From Rallus limicola (Eukaryota > Chordata > Aves > Gruiformes > Rallidae): 64,000 nt of DNA. The notes beneath the pieces are model-generated. The model was not told where the DNA came from. It made no database searches and saw only the letters and a program-made list of their open reading frames with translations. Below, in pieces: positions 37,991 to 49,059 of this stretch. Position 1 is the first letter of the stretch. Each line of letters starts with the position of its first letter. The stretch is taken from contig JAKCOZ010000001.1 of the NCBI GenBank assembly GCA_022605955.1, forward strand, positions 17,848,146 to 17,912,145, in the 5' to 3' direction. Position numbers and translations under genes: made by a program.

Positions 37991-39025
37991 TCATGCTTCA
38001 TCCTGATAGAGAAGCTGAGAGAACAAGGGATAGATAAGCGGACAGTGAGGTGGGTTGAGAACTGGCTGTCGGACCGGGCTCAGAGGGTTGGGATCAATGG
38101 AGTAGAATCTGAATGGAGGCCTGTGACTAGTGGTGTTCCCCAGGGCTCGGTGTTGCATCCAGTCCTGTTGAATATCTTCATTGACGACCTTGATGAGGGA
38201 ATTGCATCCACCTGCAGCAAGTACGCTGACAATACAAAGCTGGGAGGAGCGGCTGACACGCAGGAACACTGCGCTGCCATCCAGCGAGACCTGGACAGGC
38301 TGGAGAGCTGGGCTGGGAAAAATCTAATGAAGTTCAACAAGAGCAAGTGTAAAGTCTTGCACCTGGGGAGGAACAACCGACTTTATCAGTACAGGCTGGG
38401 GGATGACCTGCTGGAGAAGAGCTCTGTGGAGAAGGACCTGGGGGTCCTGGTTGATGACAGGTTGGCTATGAGCCAGCAGTGTGCCCTGGTGGCTAAAAGA
38501 GCCAATGGGATCCTGGGATGCATCAGGAAGAGTGTGTCCAGCAGGTCAAAGGAAGTGATCCTCCCCCTCTACTCTGCGTTGGTCAGGCCCCACCTGGAGT
38601 ACTGTGTCCAGTTCTGGGCTCCCTGGTATAAAAAAGACAGGGACCTTCTGGAGAGAGTCCAGAGAAGGGCAACGAAGATGATTAGGGGCCTGGAACATCT
38701 CCCCTATGAGGAAAGGCAGAGTGAGCTGGGTCTGTTCAGCCTGGAGAAAAGAAGACTTAGGGGGGACCTAATTAGTGTTTATAAATATCTTAGACTTGGG
38801 ATGCAGGGGGAATTGGCCAGCCCCTTTTCAGTGGTCTGTGGGGACAGGACTAGGGGCAATGGCTGTAAGCTGGAGCATAGGAAGTTCCGCACCAACATGC
38901 GGATGAACTTTTGCACAGTGAGGGTGACAGAGCAGTGGAATAGGCTGCCCAGGGAGGTGGTGGAGTCTCCTTCTCTGGAGATATTCAAGTCTCGTCTGGA
39001 TGCTTATCTATGCAATATGAGATAG
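37961..39025 (+). pseudogene. CR1 ORF2 reverse transcriptase, C-terminal fragment (354 codons)
   Basis: The ORF is the 3' third of the CR1 ORF2 polyprotein, normally an AP endonuclease plus reverse transcriptase of about 900 residues. Residues 1 to about 12 come from the inverted segment and junction. CR1 homology begins at residue 14. SGVPQGSVL at residues 57-65 is the RT template/primer-positioning motif. The catalytic box reads YADN at residues 88-91 instead of (F/Y)ADD, so the second catalytic aspartate is lost (codon AAT at 38231-38233). Then follow [11 protein letters not shown] (108-118), [19 protein letters not shown] (208-226), RRLRGDL (264-270) and [15 protein letters not shown] (328-342). 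The endonuclease domain and most of the RT fingers are missing, so it cannot support retrotransposition. No promoter is visible upstream. Confidence 0.9.
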
Positions 39026-39108
39026 AGAGCCTGCTTTGGCAGGGGGGTTGGACCCGATGATCTCTTGAGGTCCCTTCCAACCCCTAAGATTCTGTGATTC
39101 TGTGATTC
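37991..39108 (+). mobile_element. CR1 LINE, + strand, young, with intact C-terminal RT frame
   Basis: It starts in RT at [18 protein letters not shown] and continues to octamers at 39089-39104. One uninterrupted frame covers the RT palm, the thumb-like C-terminal region and the element's stop codon, then a ~80-bp 3' UTR containing GGGGGGTTGGACCCGATGA. Integrity of the frame suggests the insertion is recent compared with the other copies in the window. Confidence 0.95.
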
Positions 39109-41042
39109 ATTCTTCTAGTCCCTGCCTTTGCGTTCTGTGACTTGGGTAGTGTGGCTAGGGCACATCCCAGTGAAGTGAGGCAAACAAAGTTGATCCCGTA
39201 TTATGTTAAGATTCTCATACAATTTAACCTGTCTTTCATTAAAAGTATCTTCTTAATGACTTTAAAGATACTTTGACAGAAGTCTAAAATTTGTAATTCC
39301 TGATAAATATCACCACATGACATCCTACAGTACTACGAGCAGTTTTTGTGATCTGAAATTTAAACGCAGATCAAATTATTTTCAGCCTTTTCAACAGGAT
39401 CTTAGTTTGACACATTTTCCCACCACCTTAACATATTGGGAAAAAAAGAGTCCCATTCACATGAAAAGCCTGTCTTTCAGTGTATACTATTTAATTCATG
39501 CCATGGTGGTTTCAAATTCAAATACCATGTTAGATAAAATAACTCAAGACCCTCTTCTCTTTCTTCTGTTTCCAAAAGGTGGCTCAAACAGTACTGCATG
39601 CAGTATACCCAGGAGATGTTGCTTTCTGTCTCTAGGACACACTACAAGCCTTGAATTGATGCAGGATGATTGTCTCAAGAATGAGGGATGACTGTGCTAA
39701 TTCTGAGTGAGTGCTTGAGCAGGTGCAGTTGTTTCTTCAAAGATGAAAAACTTTATCTGGAGTGTTCCGAGCAGCACCATCTGCAAAAAGAAATGAATTA
39801 GGAATTGGAAAAGTAACTGGGCTTTGCTTATTTTATCATGGGACTGGAGTGAAGATACCTGAGATTGCCTGCTGGATTTGAGCCTGATCTCTGGATTGGG
39901 GTTAGAGAACCGGAGATGCGTGTGTTCAGAGCGGGTGAGTAGCCAGTACAGTTTTATCCAGGACTTGGCAGTCTCAGAAATCATCAATAAACATCAAATC
40001 TGTAACTGGACTGGCAGCCATGCACCACAGACTCTAACAGCTTGGTGCAAATGACATAGGTGAGGTTTTTGTTGCAAGAATCATGGTGATGATGGGCCGA
40101 GTCCTGGGCAGGAAGATAGTGTTACCATGTATTTGTATAATGTTGATCCCTGATGCTGGCTGGGACTTCTAGGAGTGCTGATAACCACATTGACAAGCTC
40201 TTTCCAAATTATCTCACACCGTACAATCTGTTCTATAGAGAAAGCCTTATGGATTTCTGCCAGCGTGGTGGGGACTGAAAGGCAGCCTAGGTCCCTTAAC
40301 CTAAAGCTAAAGCTTAAGGGGAGGAGGAAAGTTTAAAAATATGTCAACTTTATCTTTTTTTTTTTAAAGTGCAATTTAGCTAGACTGTTATGCTAAAACT
40401 CATCATGGAAGGGGAAAGAACAGTACATATCCTATTTTCTGATTGAAATTGTTAATCTAATAGGAACTTCTGGAAGATAACAATGTAATGAACAAAACAA
40501 ATGTAGTAGATCTTTCTAGGCCATGGACATCAATCAAGGTGTCTCTGAATATTTGTACTGACAAGAAATATATCCACCGTCAATCATGAGAGGGTGTGCA
40601 GTGGAGCAGCACTGTAATGGAGTGGTGCTTTTGTTCATGCTTGGGTTTGTGCGAGGAATCAGGTGGGGAAGTAGTGTCCTTGTCAGGTTTGTCATGAAGA
40701 ACCCTCCGCTGTCCCTGGAGGCTGCAATTAAATGGTTTTGCCTCCTGCTATTAGGGAACAGATAGTACACAAAGAGCTGCAGTGTTTCTTTTTGTTATTT
40801 AAGGAAATATATACGCACTTTAAGTGCTTTAGTGATGCTGTATTCAATGCGTGGCTATAATGACAGAGACTGGGAAATGCAATTCAGTTGAGCAGAGTTA
40901 GTGGGTGCAAGCCCAGTTTTTGTGTACACTTGCGTCATGGTATGCAAAGCCTTAAGTACTTTCCAGCTGTAAGGAACACCATACAAAACTGGAAGTCACG
41001 CACATATGCTTCAGGGCACCCTGTCATGCAGGCATCATTATT
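39109..41042. other. Spacer without a recognisable gene
   Basis: Short open frames only, up to 124 codons (39317-39691), with no family resemblance. A poly-T run lies near 40352-40367. Confidence 0.5.
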
Positions 41043-41110
41043 TAGGCAGTTGAATTAGATGGTCATTGTAGGTCCCTTCCAACTGGTACTATTCTGTTCT
41101 GTTCTCTTCT
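41043..41110 (+). mobile_element. CR1 LINE, very short 3' tail
   Basis: GGCAGTTGAATTAGATGGTC, then ATTGTAGGTCCCTTCCAACT, match the CR1 3' UTR. A degenerate octamer end follows (ATTCTGTTCTGTTCTCTTCTATTC). Only ~70 bp remain. Confidence 0.75.
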
Positions 41111-44100
41111 ATTCGTGAAGTGTCTGATGTAGGCATCTATGTTTACTTTCAGTATTTTTCAGCCCTGGTAAAGTATCTTACTCCTTTGTTGACATGGCAG
41201 GAAGCACAATGGATGGAACAGTTAATGATGAAACAATTGAGCTCACTCATAGCTTCCTCAGGGAGACATGCATAGCACAGGCTGAGCAAGCACCAGATCT
41301 TAGATTTCTTTCTTGGCTTTCCCTCACAGGTGAACTAGTCCCTTCTGAATGACCGTCAAAGCACAACAGCTTTCCTTCTCCCATACAGAAGGCCTCCTCT
41401 GTGTAAAGAGAAAGGAGTGGCTCCTGCAAGGCAGGTCTGAAAGTAGAAGTGCATAGGCAAGAAAGGACCTGCATGATGTAGGTTTACTTGGCAAGTCTCA
41501 CGTTGATCATGCCAAGGGAGAGGAATTCCTCCCATGCATGATGAGCTGCAGTACCAGGGAAAGGCTGTGAAGGGACACTGCAGCAGGATGAATGCACCCT
41601 GACTAGCAGGGCATAGATGTACACAGCAAAACTATGCCATAAGATGTCTAGCTGTTGCACATTCTTTGTCCACTATGTATAATGAAACTGGAAATCAAAT
41701 GCCTTTGAAAGTACAGATGTTTGCATGGAGAATCTTATGTAAAAGACAACCTACACATTCTAATGTTGTGGGGATGGGGACAGTCTGATTTAAAAGTATA
41801 TATTAAAAATGTTTTTCATGCCCTAGAATGTCTAAAATAGCATTAAATCCCAATATTACCAGGGACAAATCACACCTTATCATTCAGTTTACAGGGATCT
41901 TTGTAGTCTCCACTGAGTATACTACAAAAGCATCACACATATAAAAAGATATCTAAGGGAGCCACATTTTATAGTGAAATTTCTAGTCCTTTCATGACTG
42001 AATTTAACAGACTAAAACGGAGCTCTTTGATTATGAACATCCTTGTGTCGGATTACAATACTACCTGGAATGGCAAAGACTGAGTCTCACCAAATGCTTG
42101 AAAAACAGCTATGATAAGTTCGACTTTTTTTTCCCCCAAAGAAATTTTAAAGCTTCTTATGGCTGAAGTAGTTTTAGTACAAAATCTTGCAAATCTAAAA
42201 AATTAATTTTATCCTGCTGAAATGAGCAGAATAGCTGTATCACAAGGGCTGGACATGATGTCCACTGTTCACAGACAAATTTGTTTGAGTCTTTTGTAGG
42301 CTAGAATAGAAGTATCTTCTGAGATAAAAGACCAGTCTTTCAGTCTATTATCATAAATATTCATACATGCAAGGTAACCATATACACAGCCAATCCAGCC
42401 CTCCACTGCCCATACATGTTAAATCTATGTTTAATAATTATGGGAGTTCTCCCTGGGTATACTATTAAAACTCTCTCCTGTTCACTGTAAAGTGGGTTTT
42501 TTTTGGTTTTTTTTTTATTGCAAATAACCATTACCAGCATGGCCGTTTATCTATCTATTGCCTGTTATTTTATCTTGGCACAGGGATGGATTGGTTGAGA
42601 AAGTCCTTCTCCCATTCTCTTCTAGAGAACTGAGAAAAGGAGGCTCTTATTCAAAGGCCCCTTTTAGTTGAACAGATGATAAGCAATTCAGGCTCAGTAT
42701 TCTGATCTTTCATGAAGACAGATTGATGCCAAAGCACATGGCTTCTCCTATGCCTTTTAAAAGGAAAGAGGCAATCCTTCCCATTCATCCTTATGTCTAG
42801 CCATGTTTGATTTGCCTTCTGACTGCACTAAAACCATCTTTAAACAGTGTATAATGAGCACAGTGTGGCTCTGCTGTCTTGTAATGCACGATTAGTTTGC
42901 TAACAACTTGTTTGAGTAGGCATGTGTGTTGCTTCATGTCTTTAAGATTATGCCTGAGCAGGAACTAAAAAAAAAACAAGGAAAAAAAAAAATCACAATT
43001 CTCCTCCTGTTACTCCTACTCTAGCCTTCCTCTGGAGCATTCTCTCTCTCTTATGTCTGTCTTAATTAGATCATGCCAGTCCTAATTTGCGAATGCAGAT
43101 TTTAAGCGGGGAGAGAAGAAGGAAACACACAGACAATATACTAATTTTAGACAGAGACAAATGTATCTTTTTCCATTAAGAAGGAAGGAAAGAAAGCAAA
43201 GGGGAAAAAAACCCCACGAAAACAACACAAAAAAGCCTGCAGATTAAAATTGTGCATTACATCTGAAGTGGTGATTCTATCAAAGAGCACTAGGAAATTC
43301 AGCTGGAGAAAGGTCTGCAGCCAGGACAGTGCTCTGTTACCAGTCTTAATGGCCCTCTAGTTCTTCTCACTTATGGTATACACGGAATAGCATTTCACAT
43401 TTCCATTCAAGTACACCTCAACTGTTTTTATAGCACTCAGAAACTATGGGAGAAGCACAATGCATTTAGACTCTACCTTCTCTCTTGCCCAAACGTACTA
43501 AAGCTTGATGTTACCTGTGACTATTGTCTTCTAAAGGATTTCTCCAGTGTAAATAGTTATATTTGTGTGTGTGTTTAGGATAAACACGAAGTTCAGGATT
43601 CCAGACTGTGGAGATTCTTTTGTCTGTGTGTGGATTTAGAGGACAATGCCTAGAACATGCTGGATGTAAACAGCAGCTCCCCAACAAGCAGACTTTTGTT
43701 ACAGCATGGGTCAGGCAGAAATCCCTCAGCATGATGAATAAGAATTTGTGCCAGGCCTTGAACTGGTTTTGAATAAATTCGTTCTGTGACTGTGTGTATG
43801 GAGAAGGATATTTAAGATGCGCAGTGATTGTTCTTTATGACTGTAAATTATTTATCTTTTCCTTTCTCTGGCTGTCTCTTTATATTGACATAAGTTATGT
43901 ACATGTGGAATTTGGATCTGAGAAATACACAAAGAAAGGGGATTATCGGTTAGTTCCCCAAAATGATTCCTCCTTCAGATTCACCTTGCATTTTTTCCAC
44001 CTCATCTCTCATCACAGAATTATCAGCTCTGAGCCAGGATATTCCATGCTGACAAACCTGGGTGAATGTCTGGAGATGGAGTTGCAGTCCAGCTTATTAA

Positions 44101-47100
44101 TGAGAGAGATGACATTCAGGAACATTTGTAAAAATTTTTTTTTCAGGTTACATGTGCAGAATAAACTGGACTGGTGGGGGTGGGAAATGAGTTTGTACAT
44201 CACCTAATTTCAGCCATCTGGTCTGACATGCTCTGTTCTGGCAGCAGTCTTGTCCTAGTCCACAGACAAAATACCTAGCCACCTAGTACAATGCACTGAG
44301 CAGGTGATATCTGCTTTTCCCAGGTTAAAGATGAAGCCACATGGAAGAATCTACCTGGTCCATAGAGCAAATATAGCACTGTCAGAAGTATCAAAAGTAG
44401 GTGCAGTATGAGTGGGTAGGGCCTTGTCATGGGAGTGGCAAAGTGTGCAATGTAGGTCTTTCATGAAATGCTGTGGTGTGGTCACATGCCAGCACAGGCA
44501 AACGAGGAGTATATGGGCTAGAGACAGGTCCTACGCAGCGTGGCTACAGCCAGTGCACTGCAACTGGATCAGTGACATGAACATGGGCTGTCTAGCACTG
44601 CCAGGAATCCTTTTTTGCAGTGGATGTAAATAGGAGGCTCGATGTAATTTAAGAAAGTGAATAGGTAAGGTAGAAATAGTGCCTTCTCTGTACCAATAGG
44701 TCCTCGAGTTTTCTTCTAAGAGGCTGGCTTTCCTGTTCACCCCAAACTCAGCTCACATGTCGAAGAGGCAATGGAATAAAAAGAGTTTCAGCAACTTACA
44801 TGACAATTTGCAAAAGCTCAGTCCGTGGTTAAAGCACCCTGCCAGTGATTCAGCAGCTGATCCTCTGGAGGCCATTGCACAGCTGGGGTTAGGTGGGTCA
44901 CAGCAGACCCTCCAGTGCTAGAAATTCTCTTCTTTGGGGAAGTAGTTCAATTAGGCTGCTTCTCAGCTGCTAGAGTTTTGTGAAGGGACTACAGCGGAAA
45001 ACTGCTCAAAGGTGTTCACTTGACTTTTCTTACACTCTGCCTCGTAGTTTAGCAGACTCGTCAGATTCCCAGGTAGCAGCAGTTTCTTGTGCTGTCAGTA
45101 AGGAACAAGTGACCTTTCCTCTCTGCTGCAGACCTTGCTTGTACCCTTCTCACACCCTGAGAATAGGCCAGTGTAACACCCTCTGCATGGGACTTCACCT
45201 TTGAGGTCACTCACAAACAGGAGTTGTCTGCTCATTAAATAAAAGTATCCAGAAATGACATATTTCAACAACAGAGGTCAGAACTTGAGATGCAAAGGCA
45301 AGCCCCCAAACCCACTCAGTTTCCTGTGGGTTTTGCAGTCTTTTCTGTTGGAAGGTTGTTAAGTGTCAAGCAAGGTACAAGAACAATTTTAACATTCTCA
45401 GAAAAGTTCATAATAAAAGCTGTTTATGCACCAGATAATCCCAAAGGAAGGAAGGGATAAGGGGATGGAGGAGAGGAAATGAAGGAGAGCAAAAAGCAAA
45501 AGACATTATCTATGTTTTCCTGCTCCTCTTCGTAAGCTTTCAGCAACTCATTTGCAAACTCCTGCTTTTTTCTTTTACCAGCACAACAGTTTTCTTCATA
45601 CTCAAATGCCAATGCTTTTGAAACAGAAGGCTTTCCCTCACTCTGACAGAACAGTGGTCAGGATCTGCCTTCTTAAAATGCCACACATAGCTTGAACTAA
45701 ACAAGCTAGTTTTGTGTAAAGTCTATTAGGTCAGGAGAAGGAGAGAACTCAAAACCATAATGGTAGAAGCAAAGTCCTCCAAACACATAGAACATCTTTC
45801 TGAAATGTATAAAATCTGACTTGAAAGAGTTCAAGCATAGAAAACCCTGCTTCTGTGCTAAATAAGCTGCTTTAATGTTTAGCTGACCTTATTGCTAGAA
45901 AATGGCAAGGTTACTCTCAACCCCAAAACTTAATCTATTCCAGATGGTACTTCCTATTTAGCTTTGTGAGAACTTATCCTGACAATCATTGTCCTTCTCC
46001 TAGTATATCACCTCAGTTTTGTGCAACAAAGTATGCAGAAATTTTCCAGATGGTGAGCTGCTTCTGGATCTCTGCCTTCTCTGGTGAGACAGAGTTGTTC
46101 ACCTCCTTAAGATTCCCATCATGAAAGTTTGTTTTTTCCTGCCACTGGGTCATTTCTGTAACTTTCTTGAAGTGCCTTTTGACATTTGCAGCATCCTTTC
46201 ATGAATAGCATGCACAGACAGTGCTATTCCATTGTGAAATGATCTTGGAAACGGTGGGAGGACCGTCTATGACAGAGCACAAAAGCACTGTCCCTCTACT
46301 CTTGAAGCTAAAACTGCATCAGTGATGAGGCACTGGGACTAAGATCCCCTGGCTGAAAATAAAGAGCAAAGCTATCAGCTCAGGGAGTCTCTCAAAAAGA
46401 AAGTGAAATATGTTAACTTTCTGGGACTGTCAGATCCTTTGCTTGGAGCATGCAAAGCACTATGAAAGACCTGGCAACTTCTGCCAATTTAATTTCTCAC
46501 AGGTACCTTCTCTAAGAGAATTGGACTCAGAGAGGGTTTCTGACTTCTGTTTTGGGTGCTATTACATGGGCTATATTTCACCATGACCTTGCTGAGTCCT
46601 CATTTTACAGTTGTTAACGCTAGTTATCCTGCTCATGCTTGTAATTTTGCCTGTACTTTTGGCTTAAAGCACACTATGCTAAATCAAAAGACACAAAATG
46701 CACATAGCAAGACTGCACTTTGTTTTCTTTCCAAAGCTGAAAAGCGTCTTTGCACCGTATGTGTTTTACTCTTCTCTCTCCTCTTCGTAAGGAATAAGCT
46801 GCAGATGAGCTTCAGACTTTTCTCCTCTGAGCTATGCTGAAATCTGCCTCTCCTAACGAGCAGCCTTTTGATTCTTCTAAACATACCGCAGTTTGGCCCC
46901 TCTTTTCCTTGACACTTTGCCAAGCCTATTACAGATGTCTGAGCAGCCAGGAAAATAGAAGAATTACGATTTCCATTTGGCTTCTACTACTGCTTAGTCT
47001 AATTTTCACTGGCTTTGAAATACAGCAGTTGCTTTGCTTTTGTTTTATTTTTCCTTTTCATTTTGCTGTTGTTTTTTTTCTCTCAGAAAAACCAAACAAT

Positions 47101-47432
47101 AAAAAATTGCTGAAATGAATTCCCTTTCCCCTAGTATGCTTTTTCATAAAATAATGACTTATTTGTTCCAGAACAAGATTTCATTATCTCAAGAGGGTTT
47201 TTTGCAGGAAGAAGTGTGCTAATGAGGTCATATGTAATCAGAACATATGGAATTGCCTTTACCATTATTTCTGTTTCAACTGCTTTGGAAGGAGCATGAC
47301 AGCAGGGTATGTGTGTGTGTGAAGGGAGATGGTAGCCAGGATAGTAGACAATTCCTGTACCATGTGGGTAGGAAAGCACATATCTCTGAACGAACACCAC
47401 TTGACTTTCAGAAGGACTCATGCAGGCTGTAG
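41111..47432. other. Spacer without a recognisable gene
   Basis: No gene, RNA gene or known repeat is seen. Short simple repeats are a T-rich run at about 42498-42520, a (TG)n stretch at about 43565-43576 and another at about 47311-47322. The 42880-42960 segment has ATTA-type and GCTAAC words and no open frame. It could be a regulatory element, without proof. The 137-codon frame at 43794-44207 is not recognisable. Confidence 0.45.
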
Positions 47433-47505
47433 GAATAAGCTGATGGGAATATTATGAAATTCAGTAAGAAAAAATGTGAAGTCCTTCATCCAGCAAGGAA
47501 TAGCC
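47433..47505 (+). mobile_element. Short CR1 fragment out of order
   Basis: The frame reads MKFSKKKCEVLHPARN, the CR1 block that normally lies about 60 codons after the start of the active-site region. Here it comes before a second CR1 piece that starts at the active site (47513). It therefore belongs to another CR1 copy or to a local rearrangement. Both ends are truncated. Confidence 0.65.
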
Positions 47506-47512
47506 TTTTGGT

Positions 47513-47545
47513 GTGGATGACACCAAGCTGAGTGGTGCAGTTGAC
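47513..47545 (+). mobile_element. CR1 LINE, 5' part before the solo LTR
   Basis: It reads VDDTKLSGAVD, the CR1 RT active-site box (Asp-Asp kept) and the following residues. It is interrupted after GTTGAC at 47545 by an LTR and resumes at 47937. Confidence 0.8.
47540..47545 (+). repeat. Left target-site duplication of the solo LTR
   Basis: GTTGAC, matching GTTGAT at 47937-47942 except for the last base. The position equals a continuous GTTGAT in the CR1 frame, so the left copy carries the substitution. Confidence 0.75.
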
Positions 47546-47854
47546 TGTGGCATTGGGCTTGGAGGACAAAGCCTCAAGCACTGCCAGGTTAACAGATACA
47601 TATGAAGCCTTTAGGCCATAAACCAGGGGGAAAACTAAACAGAGATGGAAACATGCTGCTGGCTCCCTGCTGGGGCATGCTCCAGAAAAAGCTTATTCTT
47701 TTGTTAAGGTATGTCTGCTGACTAGGCTTTAGAAGTTCTATTAGCATGATAAGGACGCTGGTGTGACAGCAGATCATTGACCAATCAGTTGTAGCACTCG
47801 ACTAGTGTCTGTTTGAAAGGATCAATCTGTTTAAAGCATGCTGTCTTCTGAACA

Positions 47855-47862
47855 TATTTAAA
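47855..47862 (+). promoter_or_regulatory. TATA-like box of the solo LTR
   Basis: TATTTAAA lies 16 bp before the poly(A) signal. The short distance would imply a very short R region or a different start site, so promoter use is uncertain. Confidence 0.35.
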
Positions 47863-47877
47863 GGAATGATTTTATGC

Positions 47878-47883
47878 AATAAA
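47878..47883 (+). terminator. AATAAA poly(A) signal of the solo LTR
   Basis: AATAAA lies 53 bp before the LTR end, at a normal place for R-U5 processing. Confidence 0.6.
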
Positions 47884-47936
47884 TCAACTTTTGCTTGCAT
47901 CAAGCTGTAGCTGTGTCCCGTCTCTCCGTCGTGGCA

Positions 47937-47942
47937 GTTGAT
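47937..47942 (+). repeat. Right target-site duplication of the solo LTR
   Basis: GTTGAT directly follows the terminal CA of the LTR and starts the resumed CR1 reading frame. Confidence 0.75.
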
Positions 47943-48778
47943 GTCTTGGAAGGACAGGATGCCATCCAGAAGAACCTGGACGAGTTGGAAAACTGGGCCC
48001 ATGTGAACCTGATGAGGTTCAAAAAGGACAAGTGCAAGGTCCTGCTCCTGGATCGGGGCAATCCTCATCATCAATACAGGCTGGGAGATGAAATGATAGA
48101 GAGCAGCTCTGCAGAGAAGGACTTGAGGTTGATGGCAGATGAGAAGCTTGACATAAGCCAACAAAGTGGGCGTGCAGTCCAGAAGGCCAATTGTATCCTG
48201 GGCTGAATCAAAAGGAGGTCATTAGGTCAAGGGAGGTGATTCTGCTCCTCTACTTTGCTCTCATGAGACCCCACCTGGAGTACTGTGTCCAGTTCTGGAG
48301 TCCCCAACATAAGAAGGACATGGAACTGTTGGAACAGGTCCAGATGATCCACAGAGATGATTGGAGAGCTGGAGTATCTCTCATATGAAGATAGGCTGAG
48401 GGAGTTGGGGTTGTTCAGCCTGGAGAAGGCTCAAGGGAGACCTTACAGCTGCCTTCCAGTACCTGAAGGGGCCTACAAGAAAGCTGGGAAGGAACTTTTT
48501 AGAAAAGCATGTAGTGACAGGAGGAGGGGGAATGGTTTTAAATTGGAAGGGGATAGATTTAGATTGTATATTAGGAAGAAATTCTTCATTATGAGGTTGG
48601 TGAGACACTGGAACATGTTGCCTAGGGAGGTGGTGGCTGTCCCCTCCCTGGAAGTGTTCAAGGCCAGGTTGGATGGGGCCTTGAGCAGCCTGGTCTAGTG
48701 AGAGGTGTCCCTCCATGGCAGGGAGTTGGAACTTGATCTTTGAGGTCCCCTTCCAACCCAAACCATTCTATGATTCTC
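47937..48778 (+). mobile_element. CR1 LINE, 3' part after the solo LTR
   Basis: It continues the RT C-terminus. The frame at 47895-48206 reads [20 protein letters not shown], then [18 protein letters not shown]. The frame at 48191-48388 gives [19 protein letters not shown]. The frame at 48357-48698 gives GLFSLEKAQG, then FRLYIRKKFF, then MLPREVVAVPSLEVF. Two frameshifts separate these, so it is a dead copy. It ends with a 3' UTR and ATTCTATGATTCT near 48766-48778. It belongs to a different, older subfamily (LDGALSSLV end) from the 37-39 kb copies. Confidence 0.93.
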
Positions 48779-49059
48779 TTGGACTGACTAGCTAGGGATC
48801 AACTCTGCATGTGCTTGCAGGGCAACACTGCTGGAAACAAGTACTTCAGGACGTTTCTGGAACTCCTAGGGATAATTTCTTTATAATTTCTAAATTCTGT
48901 AATTTATGCATGGATGTGTTGGACAAGCCTACAGAAAAGATGCTCTTACTTTGCATGCTGCTTGAGGATAGAGATAAGGAAAATTAAGAAATGAGGATAG
49001 GATGAGGAAAATGAAGAAATTAGGATAGGATGAGGAAAATGAAAGCTGCAGGATCATAA
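48779..49059. other. Spacer between two CR1 copies with a minisatellite
   Basis: Nothing coding is seen. The minisatellite at 48960-49043 is listed separately. Confidence 0.5.
48960..49043. repeat. 28-bp minisatellite, about 2.8 copies
   Basis: Two nearly identical 27-bp copies of an AGGATAGGATGAGGAAAATGA-type unit start at 48988 and 49016, differing at one position. A degenerate third unit lies upstream at about 48964-48987. It lies right at the 5' edge of the old CR1. Confidence 0.85.

Larger units (their letters stand above)
47546..47936 (+). mobile_element. Solo LTR (391 bp) inserted in a CR1
   Basis: The insert begins TGTGGCATTG and ends CGTCGTGGCA, so it has the TG...CA ends of retroviral LTRs. 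Flanking copies GTTGAC (47540-47545) and GTTGAT (47937-47942) form a 6-bp target-site duplication with one mismatch. Removing the LTR and one copy restores the uninterrupted CR1 reading SGAVDVLEG. Inside are a TATTTAAA box at 47855-47862 and AATAAA at 47878-47883, giving + orientation with a short R-U5. Six-base duplications are typical of ERVK-like (class II) elements, a class assignment that is inference. No internal retroviral genes are present, so it arose by LTR-LTR recombination. Confidence 0.8.

Noticed and set aside
38080..38376. 98-codon - strand frame within the CR1
   Set aside because: It is the antisense shadow of the CR1 RT frame, which explains the sequence fully on the + strand.
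39317..39691. 124-codon frame downstream of the young CR1
   Set aside because: It lies outside the CR1 and has no family resemblance or coding bias.
43794..44207. 137-codon frame with hydrophobic N-terminal stretch
   Set aside because: The hydrophobic run comes from T-rich DNA. There is no homolog I recognise and no splice or promoter context.
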